From Kribbella sp. VKM Ac-2569 (lineage in GTDB: Bacteria; Actinomycetota; Actinomycetes; Propionibacteriales; Kribbellaceae), in contig NZ_SGXJ01000001.1 in NCBI RefSeq assembly GCF_004216905.1, forward strand, positions 1,860,001 to 1,924,000: a DNA stretch of 64,000 bases. Reading direction: 5' to 3'. The position numbers and the translations under genes are program-made. The notes under the pieces were generated by a model. That model worked only from the letters and a program-made list of their open reading frames with translations. It did not search any database and was not told the DNA's origin. Positions 16,296-24,835 of the stretch are shown piece by piece. Every line of letters starts with the position of its first letter. Positions within the stretch are counted from its first letter, which is position 1.

Positions 16296-17522
16296 ATGAG
16301 CGAAGCTGCGGCCCGCACTGGGGCATCGGTACAAAACGGGCATGTTCTGCGCACGGTCGTGCCTGGTGTCGCGATGATCGCGGTCACGTTCGGGTTCGCG
16401 CGCTACGGATACGGGCTGCTGCTGCCGCAGATGCAGGCCGACCTGGGCATCACACCGCGCGCCGCCGGGCTGATCGCTTCGGCTGGGTACGTGTCGTACC
16501 TCATCGCGAACCTGTCCGTGATCTGGATGACCGTCAAGCTGGGCCCGCGATGGCCGATCGGGCTCGCGGCGGTACTCGCGGCCACCGGGATGACGATCGT
16601 CGCGACAGCCGGCACCTCGTTCGCCGCACAGGTCGGCGTGGTCGTCGCCGGCACCGCGGCCGGTCTGGCATTCCCGCCGTACGCCGACATCGTGGCTCAG
16701 CACGTGCCGGAGGCCCGGCGTGCCCTGGTGTGGTCGACGATCAGTTCAGGAACCGGATGGGGAGTCGCGATCGGAGGACCGGTCGCGATCGGCTTCGGAG
16801 ACGACTGGCGGTTCGCCTGGCTGGTATTCGTCGTGCTGGCGGTCGGCGCGGGAATCCTCGCGACGGTGTGCGCGCCATCGCGAGGTCGAGACTCGCGCCG
16901 ACCTCGGCTGCCACAGCTGAGTTGGACCTGGTTCGTCTGCCCGAAGTCTCGCCCGTTACTGCTCTCCTCCGTCCTCATCGGGGCCGGCAGCGCTGTGTGG
17001 TGGACCTTCAGTGTCGAGGCCCTGCACGCGGCCGGACTTGCAGCAGGACAGGCCAAGAGTGCCTACGCGGTGTGCGGTGCCGCCAGCCTCCTCGCCTCGC
17101 TGAGCGGATCGGTCGTCAACCGCATCGGCCTGCGGAACAGCTACCTCGGCGCCTGCGCACTACTCACCACAGCACTGGTCCTGATCGGCGTCGGAGCCCG
17201 CCAGTTCATCCTCGTCCTGCTGGCCGCGGTGTTGTTCGGAACCTTCTACAGTGCACTGATTGCGACCCAGGGCATCTGGAGTGCCGAGGTCTTCGTCTCA
17301 CGCCCCTCAGCCGGGCTCGCCGCCATCAACACCGCACTCACCATCGGCACCATCGCCGGTCCAGCCGCGGCCGGACTCCTGATCAACCGATCCGGCTACC
17401 CCACCACGCTGCTCGCGGCGGCCTCAGTGGTCGCAATCTCCATCCTCTTCTGCCCACCATCCGCACGCCGCCGCGAGATCCTCGCAGCGCACCGATGCCG
17501 AGCCACACCGGTCCACGACTGA
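16296..17522 (+). CDS. MFS transporter (YbfB/YjiJ-like)
   Basis: A 408-residue transporter with about twelve membrane segments. The first helix contains FGFARYGYGLLLPQMQADLG, characteristic of the YbfB/YjiJ group of major facilitator proteins, and the interdomain loop (SRGRDSRRPRLPQLSW) lies near residue 190. The substrate is unknown. It is divergent from a phosphotransferase gene and ends 7 bases before the end of a convergent gene; no operon partner is evident. Confidence 0.85.
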   Translation: MSEAAARTGASVQNGHVLRTVVPGVAMIAVTFGFARYGYGLLLPQMQADLGITPRAAGLIASAGYVSYLIANLSVIWMTVKLGPRWPIGLAAVLAATGMTIVATAGTSFAAQVGVVVAGTAAGLAFPPYADIVAQHVPEARRALVWSTISSGTGWGVAIGGPVAIGFGDDWRFAWLVFVVLAVGAGILATVCAPSRGRDSRRPRLPQLSWTWFVCPKSRPLLLSSVLIGAGSAVWWTFSVEALHAAGLAAGQAKSAYAVCGAASLLASLSGSVVNRIGLRNSYLGACALLTTALVLIGVGARQFILVLLAAVLFGTFYSALIATQGIWSAEVFVSRPSAGLAAINTALTIGTIAGPAAAGLLINRSGYPTTLLAAASVVAISILFCPPSARRREILAAHRCRATPVHD

Positions 17523-17529
17523 CAAATCG

Positions 17530-18417
17530 TCAGGTGCTGATCTTGAACTTCGGCGACGTCACCAGCTCGGCCAGTTGGCGGGCGGTGAACACCGGTTGGG
17601 TCAGCGGGGATCGGCCCGTGCGATCGCTCTTCTTGGCCTGTGCGAAGTACACGACGGTGCCGTCGTCGTACCGGTAGGCGGCCCACTGGTCGTAGTCGCT
17701 GCCGGCCTTGGCGGTCAGTACGCCGACCTTCTTGCCGGCGACGTCCACGACGGCGCAGGTGCCGGTTCCGCCCCAGAAACCCTTTGCCAGCGTGCATGGG
17801 TCGGTCGCCGGTTTGCCGTTGGGCGTGGTCGACATTGCGAGCAACTTGCCGACCCGGTTGTCTTTCTGCACCGGGATGGAGGCTGAGTACTCCCAGTAGT
17901 CCGGTTCCCCGTCATTGGACGCGTACTGGCTCTGCGGCCATCTCATCGGGCCGCCTTCCGGGTACTTGAGGTCCGGCGAGGTGAACCCGGCCGGTAGTGA
18001 CGAGGTCAGGTCGTTCATCAGCTTGACGGCCCGATCGGCGCGAGGCCCCGCGCTCGCCGTACGGTCCACCTGGCCCTCCGGCCACGGGTCACCAGTCTTC
18101 CGGGTCTTCGGCGCATTCGTCGGCGCCACAGTGGAGACCGGCGGCGGTGTGGATGCCGACGGCCATGCCGACGGTGTGGCCGGGCCGCCCGCCACCATCT
18201 GGCCCACCGACCGGTCACCGGTGAGGTTCGCGACCAGTGCGGGACCGGCCGCGACGCCAACCACCAGCGGTACGACGGCGAGCCCGGCCCACGTCGCCCT
18301 GCGCCGCTTGCGCGCCCGGCGGGCCTGCTCGAGAGCGTGCGCAGGATCCATCGACGGCGGTGCACTGCTGCGCACCATCACGTCGTGCAGTGCCTCGTTG
18401 AGATCCTCTTCGTTCAT
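17530..18417 (-). CDS. Membrane protein paired with an ECF sigma factor, possible anti-sigma or lipoprotein-like regulator
   Basis: A 295-residue protein: a cytosolic N-terminus of about 40 residues (MNEEDLNEALHDVMVRSS...), a basic stretch RRARKRRR, one membrane segment at about 45-68, a Pro/Thr/Ser linker, and an extracytoplasmic domain with two Cys (in DPCTL and GTCAVV) that could pair. The start overlaps the sigma factor stop (ATGA), the usual layout for a sigma factor and its membrane antagonist or sensor. No zinc-binding anti-sigma motif (HxxxCxxC) is present, so an anti-sigma role is inference from position. Confidence 0.75.
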   Translation of the reverse strand: MNEEDLNEALHDVMVRSSAPPSMDPAHALEQARRARKRRRATWAGLAVVPLVVGVAAGPALVANLTGDRSVGQMVAGGPATPSAWPSASTPPPVSTVAPTNAPKTRKTGDPWPEGQVDRTASAGPRADRAVKLMNDLTSSLPAGFTSPDLKYPEGGPMRWPQSQYASNDGEPDYWEYSASIPVQKDNRVGKLLAMSTTPNGKPATDPCTLAKGFWGGTGTCAVVDVAGKKVGVLTAKAGSDYDQWAAYRYDDGTVVYFAQAKKSDRTGRSPLTQPVFTARQLAELVTSPKFKIST

Positions 18418-18908
18418 CGAACCTTCTCCTCTTCCAGCAGACCGCGCAGCGTCGCCAACCCGCGTGCGGCCTGGCTCTTGACATTTCCGGCCGAGCATTC
18501 GAGCAGCGCAGCCGTCTGCTCGACGGACTGGTCCTCCCAGTACCGCAGGACCAGTACGGCGCGTTGCCGCGGCGGCACCTTCACCAGTGCCTCCAGCAAC
18601 ACGAGCCGTTCGTCGGCGAGGTCGGCCGACGGCGCCGCCCGATCGGTCGCCTCGGACGCGACCGACTCGTGCCGGAACCACCCCCGGCGCCGCTCGGACA
18701 GGAACGTACGTATGAGTGTCTGCCTGGTGTAGCTGTCCATCGCCTCGTGCCGCTGGATCCGGCGCCACACCAGGTAGATCTTCGTGAAGGTCTGCTGCAC
18801 CAGGTCTTCCGCGCGATGCCAGTCGCCACACAGCAGGTACGCCGTGCCGCGCATGGCGTCGGAACGTGCCGCGAAGTACGCCTCGAACGCCGCGTCCCGA
18901 TCACTCAT
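18414..18908 (-). CDS. SigE-family ECF RNA polymerase sigma factor
   Basis: A 164-residue extracytoplasmic-function sigma factor. Region 2 is at about residues 8-75 (AYFAARSDAMRGTAYLLCGD, AEDLVQQTFTKIYLVW) and region 4 at about 100-155 (KVPPRQRAVLVLRYWEDQSV, SAGNVKSQAARGLATLR). The ATG at 18908 is chosen because GGGAGA precedes it and earlier in-frame codons do not resemble the family. It is co-transcribed with the downstream membrane protein through a 4-base overlap. It is divergent from the PASTA gene. Confidence 0.9.
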   Translation of the reverse strand: MSDRDAAFEAYFAARSDAMRGTAYLLCGDWHRAEDLVQQTFTKIYLVWRRIQRHEAMDSYTRQTLIRTFLSERRRGWFRHESVASEATDRAAPSADLADERLVLLEALVKVPPRQRAVLVLRYWEDQSVEQTAALLECSAGNVKSQAARGLATLRGLLEEEKVR

Positions 18909-19005
18909 CTGATCTCCCATCCTTGATACCGGGTTAGACACGCCTCCGAGGCCGAAGTTGGTTGCATCCGGGTATCAACCGGGCCGATGGCTCGGTCAGG
19001 GGAGT

Positions 19006-20442
19006 GTGAGTATCCATCGCGCCAAGTACCTGATCGCCGCGGCAGCCCTTTCGGTCGCGACGCTGCTGCTGGCCGGAACCACGGCCGCAGCCGTTTCACA
19101 AGAGACCTGCACCGGCCATTGGCTCCCCTCGCCGTCAGATCCTCCTCCCGGTGTCCTTGGCCAGTCAGCCGAAAAAGCAGCGGAGAGTCTCCGAGACGAC
19201 GGCTACGACTGCAAGGTCGTGAACGACAAGCCCGCCGACGTCGATGAGCAGACCGTCGTCGTCGCCGCGCAGAACACCCGCACCGAGAACGACCCCGACG
19301 GCGGCACCACTTCGCTCGTTCATCTCTCGCTCGGCGTGGCGATGCCCGACCTCGTCGGGAAGACCCTCCGTCTCGCCGGACAGACCGTGACGCGACTCGG
19401 CCTCGCCGTACGAACGTCGCCGTCGGACGGAGCTGCCGACTGGATAGTCCGCCTGCAGCGTCCCGGTGCCGGCGACTATGTGGTGTTCGAGCGAGCAGTC
19501 ACGTTGATCCTCGAGAAGCCCGTCCAGCCGGTGCTTGTGCCGGTGCCAGATCTGATCGAGCGCACCGAGGACGAGGCCGCGGCCCTGGTCAAGGACGCCG
19601 GACTCAAATACAAGGAGCGGATCCTCAAGGACGGTCAGCAGCCCGGTCGGGTGGTCAGCCAGCAACCGCAACCAGGCGAGCTGGTCGAACGCACCACGAC
19701 CGTGACAGCCGACGTACGCCGGGTGCCCGCACCACCACCAACCACCGTCGTCCCGACACCGCCCCTGCCACCGCCAGTCGTGGTCCGCACAGTTGTGCCG
19801 GATCTCGTCGGCCGGCTCGAATCCACCGCAAAGCAGGCGGTCGGGGTGGCTCGGCTGAAGTTCCAGTCTCGAGTGGTCCGTCCCGGCAGCGCCCCGGGAA
19901 TCGTCCTGAACCAGCGTCCGCGAGCCGGCTCCGAGGTCGACGTCGGCACCGTCGTTGCCGTCGACGTCACCCGTGCGCCGAAGCCGAAACTCGTACCGGT
20001 TCCGGACCTGCTCAACCGCAGTGAGGACGAGGCCCGTGGCGCAGTCGAGGGCGTCGAGCTGATCTTCGATCTGATCGGTGGACGTGATGCTTCAGGTCGC
20101 GATCGACAGGTCATCAGCCAACAGCCGCGCGCCGGGGAGCTCGTCCCAACGGGAGCGACCGTGACGGTGGAGTTCGCCGCCGACGAGTCGAACTGGCCGT
20201 CGTGGCTGGTGCCGCTGCTGCTCGGGACGGCCGTCCTGGCAGCCGGGACCATCAGCCGTATCAGGCACCGACCGGGCAGGGACCCGAAGCCGAAACCAGT
20301 GCCTCAAATCCACGTAGCCGAGCGGCTGACTCTGGGGATCCCGCAGCTCCACGAGTCCGGCCCGGCACACCGAATCCGCATCAATGCTCGCCTTGAGCGC
20401 GGGCGCCAGTCCCTGCAGGAGAAATCCGATGAACACCAGTAG
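19006..20442 (+). CDS. PASTA-domain membrane protein without a kinase domain
   Basis: About 478 residues: an N-terminal signal segment (AKYLIAAAALSVATLLLAGT), several PASTA repeats (each beginning like VPDLIERTEDEAAALVKDAG, near residues 95-160, 175-245, 260-320 and 325-390) separated by Pro-rich linkers, then a membrane helix (PSWLVPLLLGTAVLAAGTI) and a basic tail of about 60 residues. PASTA domains bind peptidoglycan fragments or beta-lactams and normally belong to Ser/Thr kinases; here none is attached. The start is uncertain: GTG at 19006 gives a good signal peptide but its purine-rich site is only one base away; an in-frame TTG lies at 18958. It overlaps the next gene by 14 bases. Confidence 0.8.
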   Translation: MSIHRAKYLIAAAALSVATLLLAGTTAAAVSQETCTGHWLPSPSDPPPGVLGQSAEKAAESLRDDGYDCKVVNDKPADVDEQTVVVAAQNTRTENDPDGGTTSLVHLSLGVAMPDLVGKTLRLAGQTVTRLGLAVRTSPSDGAADWIVRLQRPGAGDYVVFERAVTLILEKPVQPVLVPVPDLIERTEDEAAALVKDAGLKYKERILKDGQQPGRVVSQQPQPGELVERTTTVTADVRRVPAPPPTTVVPTPPLPPPVVVRTVVPDLVGRLESTAKQAVGVARLKFQSRVVRPGSAPGIVLNQRPRAGSEVDVGTVVAVDVTRAPKPKLVPVPDLLNRSEDEARGAVEGVELIFDLIGGRDASGRDRQVISQQPRAGELVPTGATVTVEFAADESNWPSWLVPLLLGTAVLAAGTISRIRHRPGRDPKPKPVPQIHVAERLTLGIPQLHESGPAHRIRINARLERGRQSLQEKSDEHQ

Positions 20443-21022
20443 CAGCCACCAGATCACCATCGCCTCGCACTTCAACCAGACCAGCCCGGATACCTCCGCC
20501 GAGCTGAAGGGCCTGATCACCAGGAGCAAAGTACTCGAACGGGCGCCGCACCTCGGTCCAGTCGCCTGGCTGGTGTCGGCTCCGGTGACCCACGCACTCA
20601 CCGCGACCTTCGATCGCGACCTGGGTGAGCCGATCCTGTGGGCCTGGCGGACGCATCGTGAGCTCCAGGAGGCGGCGAACGCGACGGTCGCGGGCGCCGG
20701 GTCGCCCGAGTACGTCACGTTGGCCAAGCACGAGATCTCGTCGATCCATCACCCAGAGGTGGACGTCACCGTCGACCAGCAGCCCCCGGTCACGCTCACC
20801 TTCGATCTCACGTTGCTCTTCACGCTGGAGAGCCTCCGGCTGACCGTCCAGGGCGGCCTGCTCGTCGGGCTGAGTCCAGGCGCTTGCTCCGCCGAGGTGA
20901 CCCTCGGCGCACACGGCTTCGATTTCAAACGTTCGGCGACGTACGCGCTTCAGGAGTTGGTGAAGCTGCACACCGGCCTGCGGCTCCTGCCGGCATCGGC
21001 CTACGCAGCGCAACCGGTCTGA
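20429..21022 (+). CDS. Unknown protein coupled to the PASTA protein
   Basis: A 197-residue protein with no signal peptide and no membrane segment that I recognise. The ATG at 20429 follows a clear CAGGAGAA ribosome site and lies inside the end of the PASTA gene. Predicted content is mixed alpha/beta; the middle (VDVTVDQQPPVTLTFDLTLLF) is beta-rich. No catalytic motif is visible. The overlap suggests it works with the PASTA protein, possibly on its cytosolic tail. Confidence 0.7.
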   Translation: MNTSSSHQITIASHFNQTSPDTSAELKGLITRSKVLERAPHLGPVAWLVSAPVTHALTATFDRDLGEPILWAWRTHRELQEAANATVAGAGSPEYVTLAKHEISSIHHPEVDVTVDQQPPVTLTFDLTLLFTLESLRLTVQGGLLVGLSPGACSAEVTLGAHGFDFKRSATYALQELVKLHTGLRLLPASAYAAQPV

Positions 21023-21099
21023 AGCTGGATTGGCATGTATCTGGAAGTACTCCGGCGCGGTCCGTCCAGTAGGGACACGACATCAAGGGGGGCGGCGGA

Positions 21100-21726
21100 G
21101 TGGAAGACGAAATTTCACCGGTCACCGCTCTGGTGGCCGCCGCAGCCGAGGGCGATCAACAGGCGTGGAGCGAACTCGTGAGCAGGTACGCGCCGTTGCT
21201 CGTGTCCGTCATCCGGCGGTTCCGGCTGACACCGAGCGAGACCGAGGACGTTGCGCAGACCGTGTGGCTACGGCTCGTCGGGCATCTGGACCGCCTGCAG
21301 GAACCGCGAGCCATGCCGGGGTGGATCGTCACGACCGCCCGCCGCGAGGCGCTGCGGTACCTGTCGTCCGGGCGCCGGCTGGAGCCCAACGACCCGCTGG
21401 ATCCGGGCTTCCAGGCGATCGCTGCCGACCTCGAGGAACCCGACGAAGGTCTGTTCCGGGCCGAGCGGCACGAGGTGCTGCTGGCCGGGCTGGCCGAGCT
21501 GCCACGCCGGCAGCGCGACCTGCTGTTGCTGCTGCTCGAGGACCCGCGACCGTCGTACGTCGAGATCACCGAGCGCACCGGGATACCGGCAGGCAGCATC
21601 GGCCCCACCCGCTCACGCGCACTCGAACGGCTCCGCAGATCTCCGCGGGTCCGGGCGTACGTCGAATCCGCCGAGCGATCTGAGTTGTCCGGAGGTGATC
21701 AGCATGACGCGGCGACTCTGGGATGA
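21100..21726 (+). CDS. RNA polymerase sigma-70 family factor (ECF-like)
   Basis: A 208-residue sigma factor: region 2 at about 5-75 (DQQAWSELVSRYAPLLVSVI, TEDVAQTVWLRLV) and region 4 at about 125-185 (LAELPRRQRDLLLLLLEDPR, GIPAGSIGPTRSRALERLR). The GTG start follows a GGGGGG purine run. The C-terminal tail overlaps the next gene by 23 bases. In actinobacteria sigma factors of this type recur beside CHAT-protease and subtilase genes, and the same genes follow here, so it may control that locus. Confidence 0.87.
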   Translation: MEDEISPVTALVAAAAEGDQQAWSELVSRYAPLLVSVIRRFRLTPSETEDVAQTVWLRLVGHLDRLQEPRAMPGWIVTTARREALRYLSSGRRLEPNDPLDPGFQAIAADLEEPDEGLFRAERHEVLLAGLAELPRRQRDLLLLLLEDPRPSYVEITERTGIPAGSIGPTRSRALERLRRSPRVRAYVESAERSELSGGDQHDAATLG

Positions 21727-22162
21727 CGACGAGCGCCTCCTCGAGGATCTCGCCGAGGCTGTCCGCGGTACGCAACCGTTGGCAGACACGATCGCCGCGC
21801 AGGCCGAGGGCGTGCTGTCCTGGCGGACGATCGACGAGGACCTCCTGCAGGCGAGCCTGACGTTCGACTCGTCGCTCGAGGCAGTGGCGGCGACCCGGGC
21901 CGACCCCGGGCAGACTCGATTGTTGGTGTTCACCTCCGCTCCGCTGTCGATGGAGCTGGAGGTGAACCAGGACGAAGTGGTCGGCCAGATCCTGCCGCCC
22001 GGCCCTGGCGAGATCCACGTCGAGACCCCGGACGGCACGGAGTACTCCGTCAGCGCCGACGAGTCCGGCTTCTTCGAACTGCCGTCGTTGCCTGCCGATG
22101 CGATCCGGTTGCGCTGCGACACGGCGACCGGTCGAGTGGTCACCGACTGGGTGCGGCTATGA
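21704..22162 (+). CDS. Small unknown protein between sigma factor and CHAT protease
   Basis: A 152-residue protein. The ATG at 21704 has GGAGG eight bases upstream and overlaps the sigma gene. The N-terminal third is helical and acidic (DDDERLLEDLAEAVRG); the C-terminal half reads as a beta-sandwich-like module (LEVNQDEVVGQILPPGPGEI, TPDGTEYSVSADESGFFELP), similar to carboxypeptidase-regulatory or transthyretin-like folds. No enzyme motif is seen. It ends 2 bases from the end of the convergent CHAT gene, and this pairing with a sigma factor suggests a regulator or substrate of the protease. Confidence 0.75.
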   Translation: MTRRLWDDDERLLEDLAEAVRGTQPLADTIAAQAEGVLSWRTIDEDLLQASLTFDSSLEAVAATRADPGQTRLLVFTSAPLSMELEVNQDEVVGQILPPGPGEIHVETPDGTEYSVSADESGFFELPSLPADAIRLRCDTATGRVVTDWVRL

Positions 22163-22163
22163 C

Positions 22164-24746
22164 TCAAGCCCCCAGTGCGATGAAGGACTGCCCAGCCGTG
22201 CGCGCCGGCCGGTCGTCGCCGGCCGACACCCGTGCCTGGGCAAGTGCTTCGGCAAGATCGTCACCGGCCCGCAGCCTGCCGTGCAGGCCGAGCATCAGCG
22301 GCACCGTCGCCGGGTCGTTCACCGGTACGACGCTCGCCACAACGCCGGACGACCCGAGCGCCACCAGCGCACTGACCAGACCGAGCAACTCGTCCGCACC
22401 ACTGGGTCCGCCGAGCGCGGAGCTGCAGCTCGACAGCACCACTCGGTACGGCGCGCGATCCAGCCGTTCGAGGTCGTACACCGTCAGCGGCCCGTCATCC
22501 AATTGGAGCGCCGAGAACAGCGGACTGTCCGCGCGGAACGTGCCGTGTGCGGCGACATGCACCAAGGACGCCCCGTCCATCGCTTCCAGGACTGATTCCG
22601 CCGTCGCATCGCCCTCGGTGAGTACCACCGCATCCGGATACAGCTCGGAGAGTCGCCGTACCTCCTCCGGTCCGGTCGACAACTGCGGACCGCCGATCAG
22701 CACCACTCGCTCGGTCGCCGGCGGTACGGCGCTCTGTGCGCGCAACCACGCGGCCGCCGACGGGGCCACCGAGGTCGGCCGATGCCGCAACGACGGCAGC
22801 AGGCTCCACGGAACCGCGTGCAGCCGGCCAGTCGGTACGACGACCACCGGGCCGTCGGCCAAGTGCTTGGCCACGTCGCCCAGGAGCGCCGTCTCCAGGC
22901 GGTCTCCGATGGCGTCCAGGTCGAGCCGGTCCTCGCCGCGTCCGGTCGACTCACGTCGCAGCGCGAACAACGCGTGCGACAACCGACGAGTCGCCTCTTG
23001 GGTGGGACCGATCAACTCGAGGTGGACCCGGCCGCGCGCCGCCAGCATCGCGTACAACTGGTCGTCGACGTCGGTGAGCTCGACCAGACTGCGGTCGCCG
23101 AGATGAGTCAGCAGGTCGGCACTGCGGAACTGGTCGGGCCGGTCGCCCGTGATGCCGGGCGTTACCAGAACTCTGCGTCGTACTGCGGATTCGAGGCGCC
23201 GGCGTTCGCGATGCAGCGGAGCCGGTCCGAGTCGTTGGTCGTGGCTGGTCTCCAGCCGGTAGGTCAGGCTGCGCAGCGCGGTGAGGTCCGCGACCAGGCC
23301 GTCGTCCTGCTGCGGCCGGACCGGCGGGATCGCGAGCACCGTGGCGCGCCAGCGTTCGCTCCACTCGAGGACTTGGCGGGCGTTTCCGCGCTGGACGGCG
23401 TACCGGAGCGCGATCGCGGCGAGTTCGGCGCCCTGAGCAGTGGCGAGGACGCGAAGCTCGGTGGCGCCGAGGGTGTGCACGTAGACCTCGATCAGGTTCA
23501 GGCCCTGCCGGCAGGCGGCCAGCATCGCACGCGCCCGGCCGTCGCCTTGGTGGAGCGTGGCTTGGGCGAGCCAGCCGGCGCCACGCGCTCGAAGGCCGCG
23601 GTTCCGCGCGCCGGCCGCGATGCTCAGGTGGTGTCTGGCCTCGGCCGACTCGGAACGCGCGAGAGCGAGCCTGCCCGTCAGCAGATGCGCCTCGACCGCG
23701 AGGTCCGCATCGAGTCCGTCGAGTTCGCCGCTGAGTCGTTGGCCGGTGCGCAGCAATCTCGCCGTACGGTCACCACCCGCGTAGCGGGATTGAAGCAACG
23801 CAAGCTCTGCACGAGCCGCCCACCACGGACGCTGCTGGCGGCGGAACAGCTTCATGGCGGCGCGGCTGCGGCTCTCGGCCAGCTCCAGAGCACCGGCGGC
23901 GTGCGCTGCCAGGCCGGCGCAGTACAACAACTCCGCGCGTCGAGCCGTGGAGCCGCGCTGGTGCTCGAACCGCTCCAGAGCACTGTTGATCTCGGTGAGT
24001 GCGTCACGCGTCAGACCGGCTGCCAGCAGCACCACGCACTTGTTGACGAGCAGATCTGGCTCGAAGACCCCGAGCTCGTCGACCACCCGTTGTGCGTCGT
24101 CGAGGTACAGCAGTGCCGTCGGCAGGTCACCGCGGGCGAAGGCTGCGGCACCACGCGCCTGCCGGGTGTCGGCGTACTCGGCCTGTTGACCGCACTTCGC
24201 GAACAGCTGCTCGCTGCGGGCGTAGTCCAGATCGGCGCGCTCGATCGCGCCCATCGCGAGCAGCACCATCGCCCGGTGGGTCAGCGCGCGCGCCTCCCAG
24301 ATCAGGTCACCGGTGTCGCTCAGCAGTTCGACCGCCTCTTCGGCGTCGGCCAGCGCTTCGGCGTACCTGCCGAGCAGCGCCCCGCGCACCCAGACCCGGC
24401 GGACCAGGATGCGGCCGGCGAGCACACCGGTCCGGCCGGGGACGATCGAGTCGAGTACGGCCAGGCCACGTCCGGTCTGCCCGGCCATGACCAGAGCCAC
24501 GCCGAGGCTCGCCAGGATGTCCGCCTCGCGGTCGGGATCCGCAGCCTTGCGAGCATGCCGGTACGCCGCCTTGAGTTCGGTCACCGCCTCACCGATGTCA
24601 CCGAAGTCGCGATGGACGACACCCGCCGCTTTGTGTGCTGCCGCGGCATCCGCGTCGGACGGGGAGTTCGCGAGAACCTGGCGGGCGAGCTTCAGGGCGT
24701 CAGCAGGCCGCGACAGTGCGAGCGCATGCAGTTCGTCGGCGTCCAC
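22164..24746 (-). CDS. TPR-repeat CHAT-domain caspase-like protease
   Basis: An 860-residue protein. Residues 1 to about 470 are tetratricopeptide-like helical repeats; the C-terminal CHAT domain (about 560-860) is a caspase-related cysteine protease fold. The catalytic pair is intact: His734 in VHVAAHGTF and Cys774 in VVLSSCSSALGG. CHAT proteases act in bacterial conflict and programmed-death systems and are activated through partner binding to their TPRs. The GTG start at 24746 follows a GGGGG-rich site. It shares an 89-base divergent promoter region with the subtilase gene and converges on the sigma/unknown-protein genes. There is no signal peptide, so it acts in the cytosol. Confidence 0.92.
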   Translation of the reverse strand: MDADELHALALSRPADALKLARQVLANSPSDADAAAAHKAAGVVHRDFGDIGEAVTELKAAYRHARKAADPDREADILASLGVALVMAGQTGRGLAVLDSIVPGRTGVLAGRILVRRVWVRGALLGRYAEALADAEEAVELLSDTGDLIWEARALTHRAMVLLAMGAIERADLDYARSEQLFAKCGQQAEYADTRQARGAAAFARGDLPTALLYLDDAQRVVDELGVFEPDLLVNKCVVLLAAGLTRDALTEINSALERFEHQRGSTARRAELLYCAGLAAHAAGALELAESRSRAAMKLFRRQQRPWWAARAELALLQSRYAGGDRTARLLRTGQRLSGELDGLDADLAVEAHLLTGRLALARSESAEARHHLSIAAGARNRGLRARGAGWLAQATLHQGDGRARAMLAACRQGLNLIEVYVHTLGATELRVLATAQGAELAAIALRYAVQRGNARQVLEWSERWRATVLAIPPVRPQQDDGLVADLTALRSLTYRLETSHDQRLGPAPLHRERRRLESAVRRRVLVTPGITGDRPDQFRSADLLTHLGDRSLVELTDVDDQLYAMLAARGRVHLELIGPTQEATRRLSHALFALRRESTGRGEDRLDLDAIGDRLETALLGDVAKHLADGPVVVVPTGRLHAVPWSLLPSLRHRPTSVAPSAAAWLRAQSAVPPATERVVLIGGPQLSTGPEEVRRLSELYPDAVVLTEGDATAESVLEAMDGASLVHVAAHGTFRADSPLFSALQLDDGPLTVYDLERLDRAPYRVVLSSCSSALGGPSGADELLGLVSALVALGSSGVVASVVPVNDPATVPLMLGLHGRLRAGDDLAEALAQARVSAGDDRPARTAGQSFIALGA

Positions 24747-24835
24747 AGCCCCGCCCCCTCACCCAGCCATGTTCCGATCGTAGTACGCCGCACCACCTTG
24801 TTTTTGGAAGGTTTCTGACCAACTAGGGGGACGAA

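Noticed and set aside
22782..24818. A 678-codon plus-strand frame opposite the CHAT protein
   Set aside because: The minus frame has TPR and CHAT features with an intact catalytic pair; the plus frame is its shadow.
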